Shown piece by piece: positions 1 through 7,766 of a stretch of 64,000 bases of DNA (the first letter of the stretch is position 1; every line of letters starts with the position of its first letter). A program made the translations under genes and the position numbers. Source of the stretch: Burkholderia sp. SRS-46 (GTDB lineage: Bacteria > Pseudomonadota > Gammaproteobacteria > Burkholderiales > Burkholderiaceae). The notes under the pieces are model-generated. The model saw only the letters and a program-made list of their open reading frames with translations. It had not been told where the DNA came from and did not search any database. The stretch is taken from contig NZ_PTXL01000001.1 of NCBI RefSeq assembly GCF_004343775.1, positions 620,001-684,000 on the forward strand, read 5' to 3'.

Positions 1-902
1 CGGTGCTGATGGCGGGCGAGCATGCGCCGCAGGGCCGCCGCACGTTCTTCGCGTCGTTCGCGCAGCTCGGCAGCCCGGCCGGGCTGATCCTGTCGCTGGT
101 CGCGTTCCGCGCGGGCACGTCGATGGACAAGGCCGACTTTCTCGCGTGGGGCTGGCGCCTGCCGTTCCTCGCGAGTTCGGTGCTGCTGGTGGTCGGCATC
201 CTGATCCGGCTCGGCGTAAACGAGTCGCCGGAATTCGCGCGCGTGAAGGCGGCGAACCGCACCGTGAAGCTGCCGGTGGCCGAGGTGCTCCGCGCGTCGT
301 GGCGGCTCGTGCTGCTGTGCATCGGCGCGAACACGATCGGGATCGCGGGCGTCTATTTCACCAACACCTTCATGATCGCGTACACGACGCAGTACGTCGG
401 CGTGTCGCGCACGCTGATCCTCGACAGCCTGTTCGCGGTCGCGATCATCCAGTTCGTCGCGCAGCCGATCGCCGCGTGGCTCGCGGAACGGATCGGCGGC
501 GCGCGCTTCCTGAAGATCGCGGCGCTGCTCGCGATGCTGTCGCCGTATCCGATGTTCGTGCTCGTGCAGGGCGGCACCGGCGGGTCGCTCGTGATCGGCA
601 TCGCGCTTGCGGTGGTGTGCATGGCGGGCTTCTATTCGGTGATCGCGGGCTTCGTCAGCGACGTGTTCCCCGCGCACGTGCGCTATTCGGCGATCTCGCT
701 CGCGTATCAGGTGTGCGGCGCAATCGCGGGCGGCCTGACGCCGCTCGCGGGCACCTGGCTCGCGCATCGCTTCGCGGGCCAGTGGTGGCCGCTCGCGGTG
801 TTCTACACGGGCCTCGCGGGCATCTCGCTCGTCTGCATCGTCGCGCTCGACGCACGGCGCGCCACGCGCGGCGCGGCCGCCGAAGCGCTCGGCTCGCATT
901 GA
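1..902 (+). CDS. MHS-type MFS transporter, C-terminal part (5' end outside window)
   Basis: Open from the window edge to a TGA at 900-902, so about 300 residues of a larger carrier are seen. The visible part begins in the middle of an MFS protein and holds hydrophobic helices separated by short basic loops. The segment WGWRLPFLASS followed by an ESPEF motif is typical of the metabolite:H+ symporter (MHS) group that includes ShiA, KgtP and ProP. The substrate cannot be read from sequence. The carbamoylase and deacetylase genes follow closely on the same strand, which suggests that the carrier imports the substrate of one of them; that link is inference. Confidence 0.85.
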   Translation, partial: VLMAGEHAPQGRRTFFASFAQLGSPAGLILSLVAFRAGTSMDKADFLAWGWRLPFLASSVLLVVGILIRLGVNESPEFARVKAANRTVKLPVAEVLRASWRLVLLCIGANTIGIAGVYFTNTFMIAYTTQYVGVSRTLILDSLFAVAIIQFVAQPIAAWLAERIGGARFLKIAALLAMLSPYPMFVLVQGGTGGSLVIGIALAVVCMAGFYSVIAGFVSDVFPAHVRYSAISLAYQVCGAIAGGLTPLAGTWLAHRFAGQWWPLAVFYTGLAGISLVCIVALDARRATRGAAAEALGSH

Positions 903-933
903 CGTCCATCGAACGAACTTATCCGGAGTACCG

Positions 934-2205
934 ATGAAAGACCTGTTGGAAATCGACGGCGCGCGTCTGTGGCAAAGCCTCGCGGACATGGCCCGGATCG
1001 GCGCGACGCCGCGCGGCGGCGTGCGCCGCCTCGCGCTCACCGACGACGACCGGCGCGGGCGCGACCGGTTCGCGCAGGCGTGCCGCGACGCGGGCATGAC
1101 GGTGAGCGTCGACGAGATCGGCAACCTGTTCGCGCGGCGCGACGGCGCGGATGCGCACGCGGCGCCGGTGCTGATCGGCAGCCATCTCGACACGCAGCCG
1201 GAGGGCGGCCGTTTCGACGGCGTGTATGGCGTGCTTGCCGCGCTCGAGCTCGTGCGCACGCTGAACGACGCGGGCATCGCGACGGTGAAGCCGATCGAGA
1301 TCGTGTCGTGGACCAACGAGGAAGGCGCGCGTTTCGCGCCGGCGATGCTCGGCTCCGCCGTGTTCACCGGCGCGCTGCCGCTCGCGGATGCGCTCGCGAG
1401 GCAGGACGCCGACGGCGTGACGCTCGGCGACGCGCTGGCCGCGTGCGGCTATCGCGGCGCGCGCGGCACCGGCGGCAGGGGCGGCGCCGTCGACGCGTAT
1501 TTCGAGGCGCATATCGAACAGGGGCCGGTGCTCGAGGCGCACGGCACGACGATCGGTGTCGTCACCGGCGGGCAGGCGATCCGCTGGCTCGACGTGACGG
1601 TCGCGGGCGTGGCCGCGCATGCGGGCACGACGCCGATGCCGTACCGCAAGGATGCGTTGTTCGCGAGCGCGCAGATCGCGCTCGAACTCGAACGCGTCGC
1701 GGCGGGCTACGCGCCGCGCGGGCTCGCGACGATCGGGCAGCTCGGCATCCGCAATGCGTCGCGCAACACGATCGCCGGCGACCTGACCTTCACGGTCGAC
1801 CTGCGGCATCACGACGACGCCGAGGTCGATGCGATGGAACGCGACCTGCGCGACGCGTGTGCGCGCGTGGCCGGCGCGCGCGGCGTGCGGGTCGCGGTCG
1901 ACACCTGCTGGCACAGCCCGGCGACGCCGTTCGATGCCGATTGCGTCGCGCACGTCGCGCAGGCGGCCGCGGCGTTCGGCTATACGAACGAACGGATCGT
2001 CAGCGGCGCGGGCCACGACGCGATCCTGCTCGCGCGCCATTGCCCGACGGCGATGGTGTTCATTCCGTGCGTCGACGGCCTGTCGCACAACGAAGCCGAG
2101 GATGCGTTGCCCGACGACGTGACGCGCGGCGCCAACGTGCTGCTGCACGCGGTGCTCGCGCGCGCGGGCGTCGCGGCGCGCGCCGGCATTCCACAGGCCG
2201 CGTGA
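934..2205 (+). CDS. Zn-dependent hydantoinase/carbamoylase family amidase (M20 fold)
   Basis: 423 residues, the usual length for N-carbamoyl-L-amino acid hydrolases, allantoate amidohydrolases and beta-ureidopropionases of the M20 fold. Expected metal ligands are visible: H84 in GSHLDT, D95 in RFDGVYG, E130 in WTNEEGARF, H193 in EAHIEQGP and H385 in GLSHNE. H229 in AAHAGTTPM is the dimer/substrate histidine of the family. The enzyme hydrolyses an N-carbamoyl group, releasing CO2 and NH3; the exact substrate is unknown. The ATG at 934 has a GGAG ribosome site a few bases upstream. It lies 31 bp after the transporter and 25 bp before the deacetylase, so co-transcription is likely. Confidence 0.9.
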   Translation: MKDLLEIDGARLWQSLADMARIGATPRGGVRRLALTDDDRRGRDRFAQACRDAGMTVSVDEIGNLFARRDGADAHAAPVLIGSHLDTQPEGGRFDGVYGVLAALELVRTLNDAGIATVKPIEIVSWTNEEGARFAPAMLGSAVFTGALPLADALARQDADGVTLGDALAACGYRGARGTGGRGGAVDAYFEAHIEQGPVLEAHGTTIGVVTGGQAIRWLDVTVAGVAAHAGTTPMPYRKDALFASAQIALELERVAAGYAPRGLATIGQLGIRNASRNTIAGDLTFTVDLRHHDDAEVDAMERDLRDACARVAGARGVRVAVDTCWHSPATPFDADCVAHVAQAAAAFGYTNERIVSGAGHDAILLARHCPTAMVFIPCVDGLSHNEAEDALPDDVTRGANVLLHAVLARAGVAARAGIPQAA

Positions 2206-2230
2206 CGCGGCGAACGAACGAGGGCTCCCG

Positions 2231-3265
2231 ATGAAAACCTACTTCCACCCCGAACAACTGCTGCATCATCCGCGCACCTACCTGTCGCGCGGCCAGATGC
2301 GCGCGCCGCAGGAAGTGCCCGAGCGCGCGGCGCGCCTCGTCGCGGCGGTGCGCGCGCTGGAATTCGACGTGCGCGAGCCGGCCGACTTCGGCGCCGCGCC
2401 GCTCGCGGCCGTGCACGACATGAACTACCTGCGCTTTCTCGAGGACGCGCACCGCGACTGGAAGCAGATGCCCGACGACTGGGGCGACGAGGTCATGTCG
2501 AACATCTACGTGCGCGAGCCGAACCCGCTGCGCGGCGTGCTCGCGAAGGCCGCGCGCTATCTCGCCGACGGCAGCTGCCCGGTCGGCGCGAATACGTGGC
2601 GGGCCGCCTACTGGTCGGCGCAGAGCGCGCTGGCGGCGGCGGCCACCGTCAACGACGGCGAGCGCGCCGCGTACGCGCTGTGCCGCCCGCCCGGCCACCA
2701 CGCGCGACGCGACGCGGCGGGCGGCTTCTGCTACCTGAACAACGCGGCGATCGCCGCGCAGGCGCTGCGCGGCCGGCACCGCCGGGTCGCGATCCTCGAC
2801 ACCGACATGCATCACGGCCAGGGCGTGCAGGAGATCTTCTACGGCCGCGACGACGTGCTGTACGTGTCGATTCACGGTGACCCCACCAACTTCTATCCGG
2901 TCGTCGCGGGCTACGAGGAGGAAACCGGCACCGGCGCGGGCGACGGCTTCAACCTGAACCTGCCGATGCCGCACGGCGCGCCGGAGGCGGCGTTTTTCGA
3001 CCGGCTCGGCGATGCGCTGCGCGCGCTCGCGCGGTTCCAGCCCGATGCGCTCGTGCTCGCGCTCGGCTTCGACATCTACCAGCACGATCCGCAATCGCAG
3101 GTCGCGGTGACGACCGACGGGTTCCGGCGGCTCGGCGATGCGATCGGCGCGCTCGGGCTGCCGACGGTGATCGTGCAGGAGGGCGGCTATCACCTCGAGA
3201 GCCTCGACGCGAATGCGCGCGCGTTCTTCGGCGGCTTTGGCGGCGCGCGCGGGGCGGGCCGGTAA
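2231..3265 (+). CDS. Histone deacetylase/acetylpolyamine aminohydrolase family protein
   Basis: 344 residues, close to bacterial acetylpolyamine amidohydrolases (about 341). Family motifs are present: RPPGHHARR with the catalytic His pair H156/H157, FCYLNN, the zinc site LDTDMHHGQG (D192, H194), and GFDIYQHDP carrying the third zinc aspartate. These enzymes remove acetyl groups from acetylated polyamines or other small amines; bacterial members rarely act on proteins. The gene follows the carbamoylase by 25 bp with an AGGGCTCCCG leader before ATG. Together with the upstream carrier it suggests uptake and breakdown of an acylated or carbamoylated amine. That pathway is inference. Confidence 0.9.
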   Translation: MKTYFHPEQLLHHPRTYLSRGQMRAPQEVPERAARLVAAVRALEFDVREPADFGAAPLAAVHDMNYLRFLEDAHRDWKQMPDDWGDEVMSNIYVREPNPLRGVLAKAARYLADGSCPVGANTWRAAYWSAQSALAAAATVNDGERAAYALCRPPGHHARRDAAGGFCYLNNAAIAAQALRGRHRRVAILDTDMHHGQGVQEIFYGRDDVLYVSIHGDPTNFYPVVAGYEEETGTGAGDGFNLNLPMPHGAPEAAFFDRLGDALRALARFQPDALVLALGFDIYQHDPQSQVAVTTDGFRRLGDAIGALGLPTVIVQEGGYHLESLDANARAFFGGFGGARGAGR

Positions 3266-3273
3266 ACGAACCA

Positions 3274-3298
3274 CGGGCCGCCTCGGCGAGGCGGCCCG
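3274..3298. terminator. GC-rich hairpin between convergent genes
   Basis: An 11-bp perfect stem (arms 3274-3284 and 3288-3298, loop GGC) sits between the stop of the deacetylase gene and the convergent end of the MFS gene. There is no good T-run on either side, so it is either a weak bidirectional terminator or a transcript-end stabiliser. Confidence 0.5.
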
Positions 3299-3345
3299 CG
3301 AGCGGGTCGGACGTTTCGGTATCCGGCCGGCTTGCAGCCGGCGTA

Positions 3346-4551
3346 TTACGCGTTCACTGCAACCGCCTCGCGGCGGCGCTGCACGACCTGGAACACGACC
3401 AGCGCGAGCCCGGCCACCGCGATCAGCGCGCCGGCCACCGGCACCGCCGCGTAGCTGAAGCCGGCCGAGATCGCCGCGCCGCCGGCTGCCGCGCCGAGCG
3501 CGTTGCCGAGGTTGAACGCCCCGACGTTGACCGACGACGCGAGCCCCGGCGCTTCGGAGGCGGCGCGCATCACGCGCATCTGCAGCGGCGGCACCACCGC
3601 GAACGTCGCGACACCCCACACGAGCAGCGCGATGGCCGCTCCCGCGCGCGTCGCGGCGAGCGCCGGGAACGCGAGCATCACGGCGATCAGCAGCAGCAGG
3701 AAGCCGATCAGGCTGCCGTCGAGCGAGCGGTCGGCGAGCCGGCCGCCCGCGATGTTGCCGATCGAGAAGCCGACGCCGATCAGCACCAGCATCGCGGTCA
3801 CGAAGCCGGGCGTCGCGCCGGTCAGGTGCGCGAGGGTCGGGGCGACGTACGTATAGAGCGTGAACATCGCGCCGGCGCCGAGCACGGTCGTCGCGAGCGC
3901 GCCGAGCACGACCGGGCGCGTCAGCACCGCGAACTCGGCCCGCAGGTTCGGCATGCGGCCCGCGTCGCCCTTCGGCAGCGCGGCGAACAGGCCCGCGATC
4001 GCGATCAGCCCGAGGCCCGCGGTCGCCGCGAACGACATCCGCCAGCCGATCGCCTGGCCGAGCCAGGTGGCCGCAGGCATGCCGCCGACGTTCGCGATCG
4101 TGAGGCCCATGAACATCGTCGCGACCGCGCTCGCCTGCCGCTCGCGCGGCACGAGGCTCGCCGCGACCACCGAGCCGAGCCCGAAGAACGCGCCGTGGTT
4201 GAGGCTCGTGACGAGCCGTGCGAGCAGCAGCGTCGTGTAGTTCGGCGCGATCGCCGACAGCAGGTTGCCGATCGTGAAGATCGCCATCAGCGCGATCAGT
4301 GCGTTGCGGCGCGGCCAGCGCGCGAACAGCAGCGTCATCAGCGGCGCGCCGACCATCACGCCGATCGCGTACGCGCTGATCAGCATGCCGGCGGTCGGGA
4401 TCGACACATGGACGCCGTCGGCGATCACGGGCAGCAGCCCCATCGGCGAGAACTCGGTGGTGCCGATGCCGAACGCGCCGGCGGCGAGGGCGAGCAGCGG
4501 CAGTGCGGCACCGCCGTTCGGGCGTGGGGTGGGGGAGGTCGGTTGGTTCAC
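3346..4551 (-). CDS. MFS efflux transporter (AraJ/YdhP-like, DHA1 type)
   Basis: 401 residues with about twelve hydrophobic segments. The N-terminal pattern GAFGIGTTEFSPMGLLPVIA and the loop RWPRRNALI are characteristic of the DHA1 drug/sugar efflux group (AraJ, YdhP, PbuE). The start is set at the GTG at 4551 because AGGAG lies 8 bases upstream on the minus strand; an in-frame TTG at 4578 would add nine residues but has no ribosome site. The substrate is unknown. The gene is separated from other minus-strand genes and has an inverted repeat about 95 bp upstream that may be its operator. Confidence 0.85.
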   Translation of the reverse strand: MNQPTSPTPRPNGGAALPLLALAAGAFGIGTTEFSPMGLLPVIADGVHVSIPTAGMLISAYAIGVMVGAPLMTLLFARWPRRNALIALMAIFTIGNLLSAIAPNYTTLLLARLVTSLNHGAFFGLGSVVAASLVPRERQASAVATMFMGLTIANVGGMPAATWLGQAIGWRMSFAATAGLGLIAIAGLFAALPKGDAGRMPNLRAEFAVLTRPVVLGALATTVLGAGAMFTLYTYVAPTLAHLTGATPGFVTAMLVLIGVGFSIGNIAGGRLADRSLDGSLIGFLLLLIAVMLAFPALAATRAGAAIALLVWGVATFAVVPPLQMRVMRAASEAPGLASSVNVGAFNLGNALGAAAGGAAISAGFSYAAVPVAGALIAVAGLALVVFQVVQRRREAVAVNA

Positions 4552-4644
4552 GAGTCGGGCTCCTGGTGCGGCTGACAATGGATGGCAGGACGGAGTGTGC
4601 CTGCTTTACTCTTGCCGAAAAAGCGAGCCTGGAGCGAAATAATC

Positions 4645-4659
4645 TTGATCTGGAATCAA
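4645..4659. promoter_or_regulatory. Candidate operator (TTGAT-N5-ATCAA) upstream of the MFS gene
   Basis: Perfect inverted repeat TTGATCTGGAATCAA, which also fits the T-N11-A layout of LysR boxes. It lies between the MFS start codon and the upstream terminator. No regulator gene is adjacent, so the binding protein is unknown. Confidence 0.45.
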
Positions 4660-4740
4660 CAATGAATGCGGTGCGCGATGGCCGCCCGGCCAGACGGGGC
4701 GCGGCGCGCGGCGCCGCAGCGCGGATCGGGCGACGCGCAT

Positions 4741-4814
4741 AAAAAAGCCTCGGTCACGGGCAGACCGTGAGCGAGGCGCGAAGGCATCCTCTCATAGGCA
4801 CGAGGAATGGATGC
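4741..4814 (-). ncRNA. Candidate small RNA (about 74 nt, two hairpins, intrinsic terminator)
   Basis: On the minus strand a sigma-70-like promoter (-35 TTGAAA, 16-bp spacer, -10 TATACT) predicts a start at about 4814. The transcript would begin directly with a hairpin whose outer arms are GCATCC (4814-4809) and GGATGC (4789-4784), with an inner CTCGT/ATGAG stem. A six-base linker leads to a second hairpin (outer arm GCCTCG/CGAGGC, inner TCACGG/CCGTGA, one mismatch, five-base loop) followed by six T (4746-4741). No reading frame of note lies inside. The nearest downstream minus-strand gene starts at 4551, so it could instead be an attenuated leader of the MFS gene. Family not recognised. Confidence 0.6.
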
Positions 4815-4820
4815 GACCGC

Positions 4821-4848
4821 AGTATATTTCGAGTTGTAACAATTTCAA
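4821..4848 (-). promoter_or_regulatory. Sigma-70 promoter of the candidate sRNA
   Basis: Read on the minus strand: TTGAAA at 4848-4843, 16 bases, TATACT at 4826-4821. Both boxes are near consensus and stand out in AT-rich sequence against a very GC-rich genome. Confidence 0.6.
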
Positions 4849-5076
4849 ATAGTGTTAAGCGTTGGTATTTCGAGGGAAATTTCAAATTCCTGACGATTTC
4901 GGGCCCCGTGTCGTGAAACTGCAAATTCGGCGCGATGCCCGCAAGCTGTTCCATCGGCGGATTTCGCCCGGGTCGCGCGGCACGATCCGCCCGCGTCGCG
5001 GCGGGCGGTTGGCCTGACGAATCGGCCTGGATACGCCGATGCGCCTGCCCATTCCGGCGCGCATTCGCGGATCAGT

Positions 5077-5092
5077 GTTTCATTCCTGAAAC
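5077..5092. promoter_or_regulatory. Inverted repeat GTTTCA-N4-TGAAAC (distal copy)
   Basis: Perfect 6-bp arms with a 4-bp spacer (TTCC). A near-identical element with the same spacing lies at 5263-5278. The pair lies about 260 and 80 bp upstream of a sigma-54-like promoter, a usual layout for enhancer sites of a sigma-54 activator. The protein that binds is not known. Confidence 0.45.
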
Positions 5093-5262
5093 GTCTGGCG
5101 GGGCGTCGGTGCGCCGGCCGGATGCCGTCTTTCTGTAAGAAAAATGTCGGAATCGACGAGCGGGCGCGCCGTTGCGTCTGAAAGCATGAAATTCGCCGTC
5201 CCGCGTCCAATGTTGCGCCGTGGGCACAAATCGCATCCGGACCGGCGGTTGCCGGGCTGCGT

Positions 5263-5278
5263 GTTTCATGCGGGAAAC
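5263..5278. promoter_or_regulatory. Inverted repeat GTTTCA-N4-GGAAAC (proximal copy)
   Basis: Same half-site and spacing as the element at 5077-5092 with one mismatch in the right arm. The centre lies about 90 bp upstream of the GG of the sigma-54-like promoter. Confidence 0.4.
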
Positions 5279-5353
5279 CGATCGCACGCGCCACCGGTGC
5301 ACGGCGCCGCGCGCGGCCGCCCGGTGGCGTGCGGGGCGCGGTCGTCGCGGCGA

Positions 5354-5369
5354 TGGTATGGAACCTGCA
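5354..5369 (+). promoter_or_regulatory. Candidate sigma-54 (-24/-12) promoter
   Basis: TGGTATGGAACCTGCA matches the consensus TGGYAYRNNNNTTGCW at all but one defined position. The invariant GG (5355-5356) and GC (5367-5368) have the required 10-bp separation. A start near 5380 is predicted, giving a roughly 230-nt leader before the small reading frame at 5613. Confidence 0.5.
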
Positions 5370-5612
5370 TGCCATCAAGCTGAATGAAAAAATGTGGCGC
5401 AATGCAGCCACAGCGCGAGGAGGCGTGCGGCGAACCCGTTCGGCGAACCGGCCGACGGCAGCGAGGCGCCGTCGGGACGGCAGTCCGCCCGGAAGAAGGC
5501 GGATGCCGGACGGCGGCATGCGATCGAGCATCGCGGATTTCCAGCATTCGGGGCAGATTCGGCAGCGACGCGACGGCGGACCATGCGTCGCCCGGCCGAC
5601 GGGAGAATGGCA

Positions 5613-5750
5613 ATGAGGGAGTTCGTGGTTGCGGCGCTGTGGATTGGCCCCCTGTCGGTGCTGCTGTACCTGTCGGATGTCGACGTCCGGCACGTCGTCT
5701 CGGAGATTCCGGACCTGCTGCGCAATCTCGTGGCGATGTTCTTCAGCTGA
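5613..5750 (+). CDS. Small hypothetical membrane protein (45 aa)
   Basis: ATG at 5613 preceded by GGGAGAATGGCA, a usable ribosome site. The 45-residue product starts MREFVVAALWIGPLSVLLYL, a single hydrophobic segment, then an acidic turn SDVDVRH and a second amphipathic stretch ending NLVAMFFS. No family recognised. The end overlaps the convergent LysR gene by 8 bp. A candidate sigma-54 promoter lies 230 bp upstream on the same strand. The frame also extends upstream to 5394, but that part has no membrane or domain character, so the internal ATG is preferred. Reality of the gene is likely but not certain. Confidence 0.5.
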   Translation: MREFVVAALWIGPLSVLLYLSDVDVRHVVSEIPDLLRNLVAMFFS

Positions 5751-6660
5751 CGGCGGCGGGCGACGGGCCGGCCGCCGCGCGCAGCGCCGCGAGGAATTGC
5801 CGCACGACCGGCGACGGCGCGTGGCCGTCGTACACGAATTCGACGTCGAAGCGGCCGGCGAGCGCGTCGAGCGCGACCAGCCGCACCGTGCGCGGGCACG
5901 ACGGCGACGCGCTTTCCGGCACGAACGCGCAGCCCATGCCGGCCGCGACGAGCCCGATCAGCGTCGGGACGTCACTGCCGACCTGTGCGATGCGCGGCGC
6001 GAAGCCGGCTTGCCGGCACTGGTCGATCAGGAAGCGGTGATGTGCGGCGGAGCGCTGCGGGTCGAACCAGACGAACGGGGCGTCCGCGAGGTCGGCCAGC
6101 GTACCGGGCGTATCGATGCTGCGGCCCGGCTCGACCGGCATCGCGAGCACGAACCGGTCGCTCAGCAGCCGCACGCCCGCCAGATGCGGCGCTTCGTCCA
6201 GGCGCCAGGCCATGATCCCGCCGTCGAGTTCGCCACGCGCGATCGCGGCCGCCTGGTCGGCCGACAGCATCGGCGCGATCGACAGCTTCACTTGCGGGCA
6301 CGCGTCGCGGAACGCCTTCAGCACGTTCGATACCACCGGCAACGGGAAATAGTTCGGCAGCACGCCGAGCCGCAGCTCGCCGAGCTCGCCGGCCGCGCTG
6401 CGCAGCGCGCGCTCGCGGCTGTCGCGCAGGTCGGCGAGCAGGCGCGTCGCATCGCGCAGGAAGCTCGTGCCGGCGGCGGTGAGCGCGACGCCGGTCGCGC
6501 GGCGGATCAGCAGCGGGGTGCCGATCGCCGCCTCGAGCTCGCGGATCTGGCGGGACAGCGCGGGCTGCACGATCCCGACCGCGCGGGCGCCCGCCATCAC
6601 GCTGCCGGCTTCGGCGACCGCCACGAAGTAGCGGAGATGACGCAATTCGACTTGTCGCAT
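5743..6660 (-). CDS. LysR-family transcriptional regulator
   Basis: 305 residues from the ATG at 6660, chosen because the helix-turn-helix begins right after it (MRQVELRHLRYFVAVAEAGS); an ATG at 6711 would add 17 non-family residues and cross the operator. The N-terminal winged HTH (about residues 5-65) is followed by a LysR substrate-binding domain. The gene is divergent from the serine-dehydratase-like gene at 6816, with a perfect LysR-type palindrome between them, so it probably controls that gene and itself. The effector may be the amino acid substrate; this is inference. Confidence 0.9.
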   Translation of the reverse strand: MRQVELRHLRYFVAVAEAGSVMAGARAVGIVQPALSRQIRELEAAIGTPLLIRRATGVALTAAGTSFLRDATRLLADLRDSRERALRSAAGELGELRLGVLPNYFPLPVVSNVLKAFRDACPQVKLSIAPMLSADQAAAIARGELDGGIMAWRLDEAPHLAGVRLLSDRFVLAMPVEPGRSIDTPGTLADLADAPFVWFDPQRSAAHHRFLIDQCRQAGFAPRIAQVGSDVPTLIGLVAAGMGCAFVPESASPSCPRTVRLVALDALAGRFDVEFVYDGHAPSPVVRQFLAALRAAAGPSPAAVS

Positions 6661-6683
6661 GCGGTTCCGGTTCGGTGGTTTGA

Positions 6684-6700
6684 TATGCCTGGCAAGCATA
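6684..6700. promoter_or_regulatory. LysR box (TATGC-N7-GCATA)
   Basis: TATGCCTGGCAAGCATA is a perfect 5-bp-arm palindrome containing T-N11-A, the core of LysR-type binding sites. It lies 24 bp upstream of the regulator start codon and 116 bp upstream of the dehydratase start. Confidence 0.6.
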
Positions 6701-6815
6701 GAAAATGGCATTCAATGGTATTGGAAGGTATGGGCGGCGTCACGTACGATGGGCAGCGTCGTTTCACCGGTGCGCGCGCCGCGCGGCCTAGTTCCGCTTC
6801 ATCGAGTCTCGTCCC

Positions 6816-7742
6816 ATGCCGCTCCATATCCAGACCCCTTATTTCCGTTCGCAGGCCATGTCCCGCCGCCTCGGCAAGGATGTCCTGCTCAAGATCGAGG
6901 CCGTACAGCCGTCCGGCTCGTTCAAGCTGCGCGGCGTCGGCGCCGTATGCGAGGCGCGGCGCGCGGCCGGCGCGCGCCGCTTCGTGTCGTCGTCGGGCGG
7001 CAACGCGGGCATCGCGGTGGCGTATGCGGGCCGTGAACTCGGCGTGCCGGTGCGCGTCGTGGTGCCGGAAAGCGCGTCCGCGCGCGCCCGCGAGCTGATT
7101 CGTCTCGAAGGCGCGGAACTGGTCGTGCACGGCGCGTCGTGGGCGGAGGCCCATGCGTTCGCGCAAGCCGCGACCGGCCCGCACGACGCGTTCGTGCATC
7201 CGTTCGACGATCCGGTGCTGTGGCAGGGCCACGCGACGATGATCGACGAGATGGCGGCGGCCGGGCCGAAGCCCGATGCGGTCGTGCTGTCGGTGGGCGG
7301 CGGCGGGCTGCTGTGCGGCGTGCTCGAAGGGCTCGCGCGCAACGGCTGGCGCGATGTGCCGGTGGTGGCGGTGGAGACCGAAGGCGCGGATTCCTATGCG
7401 CGCTCGGTCGCGCAGGGGCGGCCCGTCGAATTGCCGGAGATCACGAGTATCGCGACGTCGCTCGGCGCGAAGCGGCCGTGCGACGCGGCGGTCGAATGGG
7501 CGAAGCGGCACCGGATCGACACCGTCGTCGTGTCCGACGCGGCGGCGGTGGCGGCATCGCTGCGGTTTGCCGACGCGCAGCGGATCGTCGTGGAGCCGGC
7601 GTGCGGGGCCGCGCTGGCCGCGCTCGATGCGCCGGCGCTGGCGCCCGTGCTGGCCGCCGCGTCGCGCATCGCGGTGATCGTCTGTGGCGGGGTGACGGCG
7701 ACTGTCGAGGATCTGCAGGCGCTGGCCGGCCGGCTGCGGTGA
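6816..7742 (+). CDS. PLP-dependent serine/threonine dehydratase-like enzyme
   Basis: 308 residues with the fold-type II PLP pattern: K37 in PSGSFKLRG is the Schiff-base lysine, SSSGGNAG (58-65) binds the phosphate-side substrate, and SVGGGGLLCG is the glycine loop for the cofactor phosphate. The short length without an ACT regulatory domain, and a Cys in IAVIVCGGV near the end that takes the place of the serine contacting the pyridine nitrogen, resemble eukaryote-type L-serine/L-threonine deaminases (SDS, CHA1). It would convert serine or threonine to pyruvate or 2-oxobutyrate plus ammonia. The divergent LysR gene is the likely regulator. Confidence 0.85.
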   Translation: MPLHIQTPYFRSQAMSRRLGKDVLLKIEAVQPSGSFKLRGVGAVCEARRAAGARRFVSSSGGNAGIAVAYAGRELGVPVRVVVPESASARARELIRLEGAELVVHGASWAEAHAFAQAATGPHDAFVHPFDDPVLWQGHATMIDEMAAAGPKPDAVVLSVGGGGLLCGVLEGLARNGWRDVPVVAVETEGADSYARSVAQGRPVELPEITSIATSLGAKRPCDAAVEWAKRHRIDTVVVSDAAAVAASLRFADAQRIVVEPACGAALAALDAPALAPVLAAASRIAVIVCGGVTATVEDLQALAGRLR

Positions 7743-7766
7743 CGCCGGCCGCCGGCCGAACGCCAC

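Larger units (their letters stand above)
4852..5612. other. Gene-poor stretch with regulatory signals
   Basis: About 760 bp with no convincing reading frame on either strand; open frames here lack Burkholderia-like codon use and recognisable motifs. Local base composition is more AT-rich than the neighbours at 4800-5150. It holds two related inverted repeats, a TTTCTGTAAGAAA palindrome (5130-5142) and a sigma-54-like promoter, which are listed separately. Confidence 0.6.

Noticed and set aside
5396..5409. Second sigma-54-like element (TGGCGC...)
   Set aside because: The required GC does not occur at the right distance from the GG.
5394..5612. Upstream extension of the 45-aa reading frame to 118 codons
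   Set aside because: The added part has basic low-information composition like other shadow frames, while the internal ATG has a ribosome site and starts a clear membrane segment.
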